From assembly GCF_001735805.1 (NCBI RefSeq), contig NZ_CP017248.1:8370001-8434000 (forward strand): a DNA stretch of 64,000 bases, in the 5' to 3' direction. Both the position numbers and the translations under genes were made by a program. Below are positions 9,002-16,651 of this stretch, piece by piece. Position 1 is the stretch's first letter. Every line of letters begins with the position of its first letter. The stretch is from Streptomyces fodineus. Lineage in GTDB: Bacteria; Actinomycetota; Actinomycetes; Streptomycetales; Streptomycetaceae. The notes below the pieces were generated by a model, which worked only from the letters and a program-made list of their open reading frames with translations, made no database searches and had not been told where the DNA came from.

Positions 9002-9607
9002 TCAGGACTCCTTCGGCTCCTCGTCGGCGGCGGGCATGCGGATGTTGGCGCGGGGGCTCCCTGCGACGAAGTGCTCCAGCAGGGCAGCGGTGAAGGGGTG
9101 AGCGTCGAGGGGAGGCTCACCCGGTTCGGCCCACACCAACTCGGTGTGCCTGTCCGGTTCGGCGTTGAACGGCTCACCGCTCCAGGTCTGGGTGGTGAAC
9201 AACAAGGCGAGCCGGCGCTCCCCATCGGGAGAGAGCAGATGCGCGGTACAGCACAGCCACAGATCTTCGGGATCGACGTGCACCCCGACTTCCTCACGGA
9301 CCTCGCGGCACGCCCCATCCTCGAACCACTCGTCGCGGTCGAGATGGCCGCCGACGATGGTGAGTTGCCCCGCGTACCGGGGCTCGGCTCGGCGGAGCAA
9401 TAGCACGCGGCCGTCCTGCCGGTGTAGGAGGACAAGCACGTCGACGATGCTCTTGTAGCGGTCAGTCACGTGAGCCCCCTTGCAGGGGGCGATGTGGGGG
9501 CTCTCCGCCACGTGCTGGGGCTCCGGCGCGCTAGGTCCGGGAGGCCGGGGGCAGCCGCTCTGTTCGAAGTTCCGCGGAACGTCGGTGCGTCGCATGCCGG
9601 GATGCAT
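9002..9607 (-). CDS. Nudix hydrolase with Cys/Pro-containing N-terminal extension
   Basis: A 201-residue protein. The Nudix domain spans about residues 47 to 185, with the box GGHLDRDEWFEDGACREVREEVGV, which has a small insertion before the REVREEVG helix. The first 46 residues lie outside the Nudix fold, are rich in Pro and hold two Cys. I kept the ATG at 9607 because AGGAGG sits 4 to 5 nt upstream. The alternative GTG at 9469 would remove the extension, but its AGGGGG is inside a perfect 7-bp hairpin (9474 to 9490). This is the first gene of the leftward Nudix operon, 49 nt before the methyltransferase. The substrate is unknown; sanitation or processing of an unusual nucleotide would suit the neighbours. 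Confidence 0.82.
   Translation of the reverse strand: MHPGMRRTDVPRNFEQSGCPRPPGPSAPEPQHVAESPHIAPCKGAHVTDRYKSIVDVLVLLHRQDGRVLLLRRAEPRYAGQLTIVGGHLDRDEWFEDGACREVREEVGVHVDPEDLWLCCTAHLLSPDGERRLALLFTTQTWSGEPFNAEPDRHTELVWAEPGEPPLDAHPFTAALLEHFVAGSPRANIRMPAADEEPKES
9474..9490 (-). promoter_or_regulatory. small hairpin over an internal ribosome binding site
   Basis: GCCCCCT and AGGGGGC form a perfect 7-bp stem with a 3-base loop. The right arm in the mRNA contains the only Shine-Dalgarno-like run for the internal GTG at 9469. If formed, the hairpin would hide that site and favour the upstream ATG at 9607. It could equally be chance in GC-rich DNA. Confidence 0.35.
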
Positions 9608-10006
9608 TGCGCCTCCTCGTTGACGTGAAGCTCGGACAGGTGCTCGGACTAACGGCCCCGGAAGGAACGCGTTCGGGGGTGGTGCGGGCGAATTCTTCGA
9701 GCGAATGTGCTGATTCGTTGTCTCGGGCTAGAGGTGACTGGAAGCGGCGCCTGTTCGACCACGTTGGTGGGCGTCCGAGCGTGAACCGAACACGATCCGG
9801 TGATTGCGCGGCCCTTTGTGCGGCGTGCCGCACGAAGGGCTTCTGAGCCCGGCCGACGGCATGCCTCCGTGTCCATGTGCCGCACGGCTGGGATGGAGCG
9901 GCCCGGTGCATGCACGAGGGGAGTGCCGGGCATGGCGGGGGCAGGCCGCGGCGCCGGGTGGCCACGGCCCGTGAAGCGCGAACGGGTCTTTGTGTTGGGT
10001 GCCGGC
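9608..10006. other. intergenic region between the two leftward operons
   Basis: No convincing gene is seen on either strand; the open frames here have no domain pattern and poor codon bias. The region should hold the promoter of the Nudix operon, which reads left from 9607, and it contains the long hairpin that probably ends the upstream operon. Base composition is more even than in the flanking genes, as expected of a promoter region, but I could not fix a -35/-10 pair with confidence. Confidence 0.6.
9811..9840 (-). terminator. 14-bp hairpin terminator after the radical SAM operon
   Basis: Two 14-base arms (GCCCTTTGTGCGGC and GCCGCACGAAGGGC) pair with only one T-G mismatch around a 2-base loop. 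The hairpin lies about 170 nt after the glycosylase stop and upstream of the Nudix operon. No clear U-run follows, which is common for Streptomyces terminators. It suggests that the two operons are separate transcription units. Confidence 0.6.
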
Positions 10007-10996
10007 TTACGCAGAAGCCTCCTGCTCCAGGGTGGCGTTCCAGCGGGCGAGGGCGTGTTGGTCTGGTGCGAGCAATGGAGCGACGGGCCGGTTGAGGTAG
10101 CTGTGCTCGACGAGGTAAAGGCCCGCGGTGCCGGCATAGCCGGGGAACAGCTCGTTGAGGCGGTCCATCACGGCCTCCGGTTCGGCGTCGTCGGCATCGA
10201 GGAGGCAGTGGGCGAGGATCTTGCGGTTCCACACGTCGATACCGAAGACAGCCGGGTCGCGCGAGGCGTGGGAGGCGATCACCGCGGCGGTGTAGGGCCC
10301 GACTCCCTTGATTTCCTGAACGGCCTCCATGAGGTTTCCGGCGGCTTGGAGGTCCTCGGTGCTGTGGTCGCGGAAGTAGGCCGCGTAGTGCGGCAGGCTC
10401 TTGGCCCGAAAGCCCAGCCGGTCCCGTTCCTTCAGCGTCTCCGGCGTGACGTGGGCGATCTCGCCGGGGGTGAACCAGGCCCGCAGCGTGATCCCGTCGA
10501 AACGGACGAGACGGCCGTAGTGGACCAGCAGGTTACGGGTCATCTGGGTGGTACGCGCGATCGTGACGTTCTGCAGCAGCAAGGCGATCACGGCGATCTC
10601 GAAGTGGTCCTCGGGGCACGACTGCCGCATCCCGCCCAAGTCTGTGAGCGCCTGGCGCATCGCGGGCACAGGTGCCGCCAGTTCCGTGAACGCTGCCTGG
10701 TCTTCGTCCAGGCCGTATGAGGCGACCAGCCGGCGGGCGAGCCTCTGACGGTGGTCGGGCTTGAAGTCCGCGTCGGTGTAGACGTCGGCGATGACCGTGC
10801 GGTCCTCGGCGCGTAGCCGGACACCGATGACGAGGTCGTCGATGCGGAAGGTGCGCCAGCTGTTGTCCTGGGTGTGGGCTTCGAGGCCGGTGGTGTAGTG
10901 GGACGGCTTCCAGAAGGTGTGCAGGGCGTTGAACGGGCCGTCGCCGGTGACGGGGAGTTCGAGGGTGTCGGTGTGGTCGAGGGTGCGGGGGGTCAC
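10007..10996 (-). CDS. HhH-GPD family DNA glycosylase (AlkA/OGG-like)
   Basis: A 329-residue protein of the helix-hairpin-helix base-excision family. The HhH element is IKGVGPYTAAVIA (about residues 235 to 248) and the GPD-type catalytic Asp lies in VFGIDVWNRK. The position that is Lys in bifunctional OGG/EndoIII enzymes is Tyr here, so it should be a monofunctional glycosylase like AlkA, releasing damaged or modified bases. The GTG start is preferred: AGGAG lies 7 nt upstream and it starts one base after the stop of the WYL regulator. As the last gene of the operon with two radical SAM proteins, its likely role is self-protection against a DNA-modifying product. Ordinary alkylation repair under the linked regulator is the alternative. 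Confidence 0.85.
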   Translation of the reverse strand: MTPRTLDHTDTLELPVTGDGPFNALHTFWKPSHYTTGLEAHTQDNSWRTFRIDDLVIGVRLRAEDRTVIADVYTDADFKPDHRQRLARRLVASYGLDEDQAAFTELAAPVPAMRQALTDLGGMRQSCPEDHFEIAVIALLLQNVTIARTTQMTRNLLVHYGRLVRFDGITLRAWFTPGEIAHVTPETLKERDRLGFRAKSLPHYAAYFRDHSTEDLQAAGNLMEAVQEIKGVGPYTAAVIASHASRDPAVFGIDVWNRKILAHCLLDADDAEPEAVMDRLNELFPGYAGTAGLYLVEHSYLNRPVAPLLAPDQHALARWNATLEQEASA

Positions 10997-10997
10997 G

Positions 10998-12029
10998 TCA
11001 TGCTCCTGGGTGGCGGCCGTGGGTCGATCGGAGGCGGGAGTCGTCGTGGGGTGGGCCATCGGGCGGGGCGGGACCGCCGGTCGTAGGGTCGTCGTAGAGA
11101 GCGAGGGCGCGGCGCAGATGCTGGATGAGGGCCGCTCGCAGATCGGCGGGCTCGACGACTTCGACGTGGGGCCCGTAACTGGTGACTAGCGGAATGAGCC
11201 ATTCCCAGCGGTCGACGAACAGCACGATCGACAAAAATCCGTCGTCGTGTTCGCGGACTCGCGAGGTGGACTTCAGGCTCAGGCGTAGCAGCTCGTCCCG
11301 AGCGCCAGGGGCCACTCGGAGGGTCACGCGGATATCGCCCTTGCCGTAGTCCTCCATGGTCTGGGCCCACCAGTCTCGGACGGAGAAGTCTTCGGGATAG
11401 GCGAAGGTAAGGTCGGTGGGGTGGAGCCGGTCGACCAGGTTGAGCCGGAAGCGGGTGGGGTCGCCCGTGGTTCGGGCGGCCACCATGTGCCACTCGCCTG
11501 CTTTCCAGACAGCCCCGTACGGCTTGAGCAGGGCTGTTTCCTGATAGCCGTCCTTGGTGCGCCAGGTGGTCTCAAGCGCCGTCGCGGTGAGCATGGCGGT
11601 GCGCAGAACTGGCAGGTGGCCGGAGCCTTCGTCGCGCCAGTACCAGTCGGCGGTGTCGAAGTGGATGCGCTGGGCCAGGCGCCGGATGACGTCCTGGACC
11701 GTGTCGCTGACGCCCGCCATACGGGCCCGGTCCTCTGCTTCAGCGTCCGGGTTGGGAGAGTCGAGGAAGCCGAGGACGTAGACCCGTAGGGCGTGGTCGG
11801 AGTCGATGGTGAGCGGGTCAAGGGCGGTGTCGGCGGCCAGCCGGTAGCCGCCGGTTTTGCCGGGGGTGGCTTGAACGGGGATGCCGGCGGCGGTGAGTGC
11901 GGCCATATCGCGGTACACGGTGCGTTCGGTGACGCCGAAGCGGGCCGCGATCTCCGGCGCGGGCACGTTGGTCCGGCTGCGGAGCAGGTGCACGATGTTC
12001 AGCTGTCGGGCCCGTGCGGCGTCGACCAT
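10998..12029 (-). CDS. WYL-domain transcriptional regulator (YafY type)
   Basis: A 343-residue regulator. An N-terminal winged helix-turn-helix of the DeoR/HTH_11 type (residues about 5 to 60; PAPEIAARFGVTERTVYRDM) is followed by a WYL domain (about 135 to 225) and a C-terminal WCX-like extension (about 230 to 320). WYL domains often sense nucleic acid fragments or nucleotides and commonly control DNA-damage and defence genes. The ATG overlaps the stop of the dehydrogenase gene by one base, and its own stop is one base from the glycosylase start. It is therefore translationally embedded in the operon and is the best candidate for its local regulator. The ligand is unknown. Confidence 0.9.
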   Translation of the reverse strand: MVDAARARQLNIVHLLRSRTNVPAPEIAARFGVTERTVYRDMAALTAAGIPVQATPGKTGGYRLAADTALDPLTIDSDHALRVYVLGFLDSPNPDAEAEDRARMAGVSDTVQDVIRRLAQRIHFDTADWYWRDEGSGHLPVLRTAMLTATALETTWRTKDGYQETALLKPYGAVWKAGEWHMVAARTTGDPTRFRLNLVDRLHPTDLTFAYPEDFSVRDWWAQTMEDYGKGDIRVTLRVAPGARDELLRLSLKSTSRVREHDDGFLSIVLFVDRWEWLIPLVTSYGPHVEVVEPADLRAALIQHLRRALALYDDPTTGGPAPPDGPPHDDSRLRSTHGRHPGA

Positions 12030-12772
12030 CAGCGCACTGCTTCCAGGGGGTAGATCTGGCCCGTGGTGTATGACCAGTGCGCGGCGGTGGCCAGCTCGAT
12101 GCAGGCGCCGGCGACCTCGTCCAGCGTCAGGGGCCGGCCCCAGGGCAACTGGGCGAAATAGCTGTCGGGGTCGGTGACGCCCTTGAGTGCCATGACGTGG
12201 TGAGCAAGGGGCGAATCGATGAGCGAGGGCGCGAGCAGGTTGACCCGGACGCCGTGCTGCTCCTCCTCTTTGGCCACCGTGACGACGAGCGCTTCAAGAG
12301 CGGCCTTTGCCGCGGTGTAGGGGCCGTTGTTCGCGCGAGCGGCCTGCCCGGCGTCTGACCCGACCGCGAGGACGGACGCGCCGTCGGACCGAGCCCGGTG
12401 GGCCACGGCATGCCAGGTGCGGACGAAGCTGAGGGCGTTGGCCTCGTGGACGCTCTGGAACTCGCCGATCGGGGTCTGGGCTACTGGCCGCTTGGTGGAG
12501 GGTGCCCCGACGCAGGCGAAGACCGCGTGTAGCCGACCGGACTGTGTGTCGACGGCCTGCCGCAGCGCCTCGGTTGACGCGTCGTCGGCGGCGTCGAAGT
12601 GCACCCAGGTGCTGTCCCCGTCCTGCCTGGCGGGCCCGGGGGCACGGGTGTTGTAGGTGGCGACGACCTGCCAGCCTGCCTCGCTGAGACGGTTGTGGAT
12701 CGCAGCGCCCAGTGCCCCGCTGGCGCCGGTGATGACAGCCAGCGGGGCACTGGTGGACGGGGGCGGGGTCAC
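12029..12772 (-). CDS. short-chain dehydrogenase/reductase
   Basis: A 247-residue classical SDR. The nucleotide-binding TGASGALG lies at about residues 14 to 21, and the active-site YTAAK carries the catalytic Tyr and Lys near residue 150, with SDAG in place of the usual Ser region. It should use NAD(H) or NADP(H) to oxidise or reduce a hydroxyl or keto group. The GTG start overlaps the preceding stop as GTGA and has GGAGG about 10 nt upstream. It is embedded in the radical SAM operon, where a tailoring redox step on the pathway intermediate is likely. The substrate cannot be inferred. Confidence 0.88.
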   Translation of the reverse strand: MTPPPSTSAPLAVITGASGALGAAIHNRLSEAGWQVVATYNTRAPGPARQDGDSTWVHFDAADDASTEALRQAVDTQSGRLHAVFACVGAPSTKRPVAQTPIGEFQSVHEANALSFVRTWHAVAHRARSDGASVLAVGSDAGQAARANNGPYTAAKAALEALVVTVAKEEEQHGVRVNLLAPSLIDSPLAHHVMALKGVTDPDSYFAQLPWGRPLTLDEVAGACIELATAAHWSYTTGQIYPLEAVR

Positions 12773-13185
12773 CGGGTGCCAGCCTCCGGCTGGGAGGGCG
12801 CGTCGGGATGGTCCGTGTCCCACATCTCAGCGAACCGCATCTGCTCATCGGGGATGTCGAAGAGCGCCCCGATGCTGCGGGCGTGGCCGATCGCGTCGGT
12901 GTCGCCGCGGGGGATGTCGACCACCGTGTGCGGGAAGGCGACCAGCATGCGCTCCTCGTCCACCAGGTGCGCGTAGTACAGCCGCGGCTTCAGCGCGGCG
13001 GCCAGCTCCAGCGCGAGTGCCGCGGCCCGCTCGGCCGGCACCGACAGCTCGACGATCTCGATCGGGGTGTGCTCGTCCAGCAGATGCGGGTAGCGGCGGT
13101 CCTCCATGCCGGAGCACGCTGCGGGGAGCGAGCCGGCGGCAAGGCTTTCGGTGATCACCACGGCGCGCAAGGTTGGGCTGGCCAC
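12769..13185 (-). CDS. small protein of unknown function in the radical SAM operon
   Basis: A 138-residue protein that I do not recognise. It is an alpha/beta sequence without signal peptide or membrane segment. Noticeable parts are IEIVELSVPAERAAALALEL, a long alanine-rich helix, and YYAHLVDEERMLVAFPHTVV, followed by DIPRGDTDAIGHARSIG. No metal or nucleotide motif is evident. It starts with GTG 21 nt after the synthetase-like gene and ends in a GTGA overlap with the dehydrogenase. Strict coupling on both sides argues that it works in the pathway, perhaps as a partner of the synthetase paralogue or of the dehydrogenase. Confidence 0.75.
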   Translation of the reverse strand: MASPTLRAVVITESLAAGSLPAACSGMEDRRYPHLLDEHTPIEIVELSVPAERAAALALELAAALKPRLYYAHLVDEERMLVAFPHTVVDIPRGDTDAIGHARSIGALFDIPDEQMRFAEMWDTDHPDAPSQPEAGTR

Positions 13186-13206
13186 GTTGGACAGGGTCCT
13201 CTCGGT

Positions 13207-14211
13207 CTAGTGGTAGGGGAAGGTGAGGGTTTCGAACACGGTCCGGCCGGTGCACAGCGCGAGCAGCCGCTCGATGCCAAGGCCGAAGGTGAAGGTGTCG
13301 GCCGGGTCGCAGGCGATGTCGGCGAAGAAGTCGACCGGCCCCTCGTCGGCCGGAACGCCGTGCAGCTGGGTACGCAGGGCGATGTTGTTCTCCACCATCG
13401 GCCGGTAGTCGTCGGCCGTGCGCAACTTCACACCGCCATCGCAGATCTCGATCCCGGCAGCTATCAGGGAGAACCGCTGTGCCCGGCCGGAGGAGTCCAC
13501 GCGGGAGTTGTGCCGCAACTCGTAGGGGAACCCGTACAGGACGACCGGGGCGGTAACGGCTTCCTCGACGGCATGCTTGACGAAGTCCTCCATGACCGCC
13601 CAGTCGGATTCGCCAGCCGCCAGGCCGTGGCCGGCCAGCCAGTTCCGCGCCGCCGTGACGAGGGCAGGGCCGACCGGAGCTTCCGGCAGGTTCAGTGCCT
13701 CGGCGATCGCGTCGTCGACTGTGCGGGTGGTGATCGCGGAGAAGTCGATGCCGCCGGGGATCTGCAGCGCGGCGAACGCTGTCTGGACGGCGTGCTGGAC
13801 CAGCTCGGTGACCAGCTTGATGCCGTCGGACAGAGTGATGTCCCGGGCGGCGGTCTGCAGCATGGTGAACTCGATCGCGTGGCTGTCGTCAGCTCGTTCG
13901 GCCCGGATGGCCTTGCCGAGGTCGTAGACGCGGTCGACGCTGACGACCAGGCGCCGCAGGTGTTCCTCCGCCGAGTGTTTGAGGTGGAAGCTCTCCCCGG
14001 TGAACGGGTGGCGGGTGGAAAACTGCGGAATCGGCGCGCTCTCCCTCGCCGCGCACAGCACCGGTGTGGCTGCCTCGGTGTAACCGGCCTCGTGCAGCCA
14101 GGCACGCACGGCGCGCAGCAGATCCGCCTTGGTCAGCAGCAGGTTCCGCTCTTCGGGGTGCTGCTTGAGCAGCGTGCCGTACAGGCGCCGTTCCTGCTTC
14201 GGGATGGTCAT
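13207..14211 (-). CDS. class II aminoacyl-tRNA synthetase paralogue (LysRS/AsxRS core only)
   Basis: A 334-residue protein corresponding to the catalytic core of class IIb synthetases, in the size range of PoxA/EpmA, without an N-terminal anticodon-binding domain. The motif 2 region reads KAIRAERADDSHAIEFTML (about residues 100 to 118) and motif 3 reads FGLGIERLLAL near residue 315. It should activate an amino acid as an adenylate and pass it to something other than tRNA, as PoxA does to EF-P and AsnA-like proteins do to ammonia. Its ATG overlaps the stop of the MccF-like gene by ATGA. That pairing points to an aminoacyl-adenylate or aminoacyl-amide chemistry in this pathway. The amino acid used cannot be read from sequence. 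Confidence 0.88.
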   Translation of the reverse strand: MTIPKQERRLYGTLLKQHPEERNLLLTKADLLRAVRAWLHEAGYTEAATPVLCAARESAPIPQFSTRHPFTGESFHLKHSAEEHLRRLVVSVDRVYDLGKAIRAERADDSHAIEFTMLQTAARDITLSDGIKLVTELVQHAVQTAFAALQIPGGIDFSAITTRTVDDAIAEALNLPEAPVGPALVTAARNWLAGHGLAAGESDWAVMEDFVKHAVEEAVTAPVVLYGFPYELRHNSRVDSSGRAQRFSLIAAGIEICDGGVKLRTADDYRPMVENNIALRTQLHGVPADEGPVDFFADIACDPADTFTFGLGIERLLALCTGRTVFETLTFPYH

Positions 14212-15161
14212 CCCTGCTCGCCTCCCCGGGTTGTCCACGGGGAGGTGATGGTCAGGGCGTGCTCGGCGTCGCTGTCGAGGAGGACCTCAGCGCCGATCGG
14301 CAGGGTGTTCTTGAGCGGGGTGTGGCCGAACGGCAGCCCGAAGGCGACAGGGAAGGTGTACTCGGCGCACAGATCCATGACCATCTCGTGGGCTCCCAGT
14401 CCGCCAGAGGGCTCGCAGTTCACCAGCTCGCCGACGACCATGCCGGCGATCTGGTCGAGGACGCCCCGGTCGCGGAGGTGAGTGAGGGTCTGGTCCAGCA
14501 GCTCGACCGGCTTGAACGCGTCCTCCCACGCCAGGACAGCTCCGTTCCAGTCCGGCTCCCATACCGTGCCCAGCAGGCAACGCAGGGAGGACAGGCAGCC
14601 GGCGACCAGGTGCCCCTGGGCCGAGCCGGCGCGGGCCCAGGCGAGCGGCGCGTCGATCCGCGCGGCCCCGGTGTCCCCGGCGAGGACCGCGGCGAAGTGG
14701 TCGCCTGTCGCGGCGGGGGAGTCGTCGGAGCCCCAATCCCACAGCACGGCGGGGCCGTGGAAGGTCGGCATGCCGGTGCGGGCGGTGATCGCGTTCAGCA
14801 GCAGGCTCGGATCGCTCACGCCCACGATCGGCTTGGGGTGCGCGGCGATCAGCCCGTAATCCAGGCCGCGCAGCAGCCGGTTGGCGTTTTTACCTCCGCC
14901 CGCGCACACCACCGCATCGATGGCGGGGTCAGAGATGAAGGCATGAAGATCGTCCACGAGCTGTGCTTCGCTGCCGGCACGGTAGCCGTCGCGGGTCGCG
15001 GCGTGGGGCGCGATGACGGGTTCGTAGCCTCGCCCGCTCAGGCGTTCCACGCCGCGGTCGAAGATCTCCGGATGCGCGGCGGGCTCGGGCGCGGACACGG
15101 TGACGATTCCGATGCGTCCGCCCTTGGCGAGGGGCGCGGGCAGAAGTCGGGCGGTGCTCAA
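14208..15161 (-). CDS. S66 serine carboxypeptidase, MccF / LD-carboxypeptidase family
   Basis: A 317-residue S66 peptidase of normal family length. The likely triad is Ser116 (GVSDPSLLL), Glu213 (LAWEDAFKPVELLD) and His280 (GHTPLKNTLPIG). The family includes peptidoglycan LD-carboxypeptidases and MccF, which inactivates microcin C and other aminoacyl-adenylate mimics by cutting the amide that joins amino acid to nucleotide. Next to a stand-alone synthetase paralogue the MccF role fits better, but cell-wall recycling cannot be excluded. It follows the B12-type radical SAM gene after an 83-nt gap and ends in an ATGA overlap with the synthetase-like gene. Confidence 0.87.
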   Translation of the reverse strand: MSTARLLPAPLAKGGRIGIVTVSAPEPAAHPEIFDRGVERLSGRGYEPVIAPHAATRDGYRAGSEAQLVDDLHAFISDPAIDAVVCAGGGKNANRLLRGLDYGLIAAHPKPIVGVSDPSLLLNAITARTGMPTFHGPAVLWDWGSDDSPAATGDHFAAVLAGDTGAARIDAPLAWARAGSAQGHLVAGCLSSLRCLLGTVWEPDWNGAVLAWEDAFKPVELLDQTLTHLRDRGVLDQIAGMVVGELVNCEPSGGLGAHEMVMDLCAEYTFPVAFGLPFGHTPLKNTLPIGAEVLLDSDAEHALTITSPWTTRGGEQG

Positions 15162-15244
15162 CGGGTTCTCTCCTTAACTGTGGGACCGGACAACCCGCGC
15201 ACGATCGGTGGTGGGCCGGGCGCATGGGGTGACCGTAGGGGGTG

Positions 15245-16651
15245 TCAGCGGGCGGGTGCCAGCCGCATACGGGTCTCCTGCCTGGCCCGGGCGGCGGTCG
15301 CCTCGCTGGTCCAGGGGGCCAGGGAGGTGTAGTAGTCGAACGTCGACCAGTCCTCCAGGGAAGCGGGAGCGGTGAACCCGTGCTGAAGGGCCTGCTCCCA
15401 CAGCGGTGTGCCCGGGTAGGGGGCGAACAGGTGCACACGCGTCTCGGGTTCCGGGTCCAGCTGCCGCAGCTCGCCCATCAGGGAGTAGGTGTCCTCCATC
15501 TCCGCCTCGGTCTCGTCGGGGAACCCGACGATGAACGTGAAGGAGCCGAGGATGCCGTGCGCGGCGATGTCGCCGGCCACATCGAGGATCTGCGCGCGGC
15601 TGATTTCCTTGTGCACCACCTCGTTCAGGACCCGGTCGTTGCCGGACTCCACGCCCATAAGCAGCCGGGAGCAGCCACTCTCGGCGATCCGCTCCAGCAG
15701 TGGGAGCTTCGCCCGGCGCGCCTTGAGGATGTCGTTGGGGTTGATGCTTGCCGCCCACCGCAGGTCCAGGCCGCGGTCGATCAGCCCATCGCAGAACCCG
15801 ATCGCCCGGCGCAAATTCACGAACCAGTCCGCATCGTAGAATTTCACGCCGTTGATGCCGTAGGCGGCCTGCAGAGCGGCGATGTCGTCGAGGAGGTCCT
15901 GGGCGGCCATCGCACTGTATTTACGCTGGTAGGTCAGTTCGAAGCAGAACCGGCACCTGTACACGCAGCCCTTGCTGGACACGTAGTTCAGCGTTCGGGA
16001 GGCCACCGTCGGGTCGTCACGGATGTACTTGGCGACGTCCAGCAGCTTCCACGGGTAGGCGCCAAGATTCCCCGTCCGCGGCGGGTTGACCGTCCCGCAC
16101 ACCACGCACCCGCCGTCGTCAATGCGCAGGCCCGGGACCAGGCGACGCGGGGTGCGGCCGAGCAGCGCCTTTACGTACTCGACCATGGAGTTCTCGCCGG
16201 GCCCCTGGAGGATGGCGTCGACCAGCGGATGCGCCGCGGTCTGCTCGGGCTGCACATTCACGTGCGGACCGCCGAAGACGACCGGGGGACAGAACGGGTG
16301 TTGCTTGGCTGCGCGCACCATGTCCAGGGCGTGGCCGATCTGGCCACCTCCGGTCATGATGCTCACCCCGATGCACACCGTGCGCCCAAGGTGCTCGTCC
16401 AGGAGGCGCTCCCATGCCGCCGCGTCCTGCTGGTTGCCGTCGAACAGCACCACGTCGACCAGGCCACTGGCCATCAGCGGCTTGGCGAGCGTGAGCAGCG
16501 AGAAGGGCATCCAGTGGTAGACGTAGTCCTTCTCATGGTCGATCTTCGGGTAGGCGAGGATGACGGTGGGCCGGCCGGTTGTCTCCTGCCGGGGAGCAGA
16601 GAAGGCCGGGGACTGGGTCAGGCCGCCTGGCAGCCCCAAGTAGACGCTCAT
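15245..16651 (-). CDS. B12-binding-type radical SAM protein
   Basis: A 468-residue protein. Residues about 28 to 175 form the Rossmann-like domain found ahead of many radical SAM enzymes (LAYPKIDHEKD, VFGGPHVNV); the classic DxHxxG cobalamin motif is not evident. The radical SAM core starts with Cys229, Cys233 and Cys236 (GCVYRCRFC) and continues to a TIM-barrel strand with FIVGFPDETEAEM. Such enzymes do methylations, C-C bond or ring chemistry with SAM-derived radicals. The ATG overlaps the stop of the MoaA-like gene by ATGA. Two consecutive radical SAM genes at the head of the operon suggest that a radical step builds the core of the product. Cobalamin use is uncertain. Confidence 0.9.
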   Translation of the reverse strand: MSVYLGLPGGLTQSPAFSAPRQETTGRPTVILAYPKIDHEKDYVYHWMPFSLLTLAKPLMASGLVDVVLFDGNQQDAAAWERLLDEHLGRTVCIGVSIMTGGGQIGHALDMVRAAKQHPFCPPVVFGGPHVNVQPEQTAAHPLVDAILQGPGENSMVEYVKALLGRTPRRLVPGLRIDDGGCVVCGTVNPPRTGNLGAYPWKLLDVAKYIRDDPTVASRTLNYVSSKGCVYRCRFCFELTYQRKYSAMAAQDLLDDIAALQAAYGINGVKFYDADWFVNLRRAIGFCDGLIDRGLDLRWAASINPNDILKARRAKLPLLERIAESGCSRLLMGVESGNDRVLNEVVHKEISRAQILDVAGDIAAHGILGSFTFIVGFPDETEAEMEDTYSLMGELRQLDPEPETRVHLFAPYPGTPLWEQALQHGFTAPASLEDWSTFDYYTSLAPWTSEATAARARQETRMRLAPAR

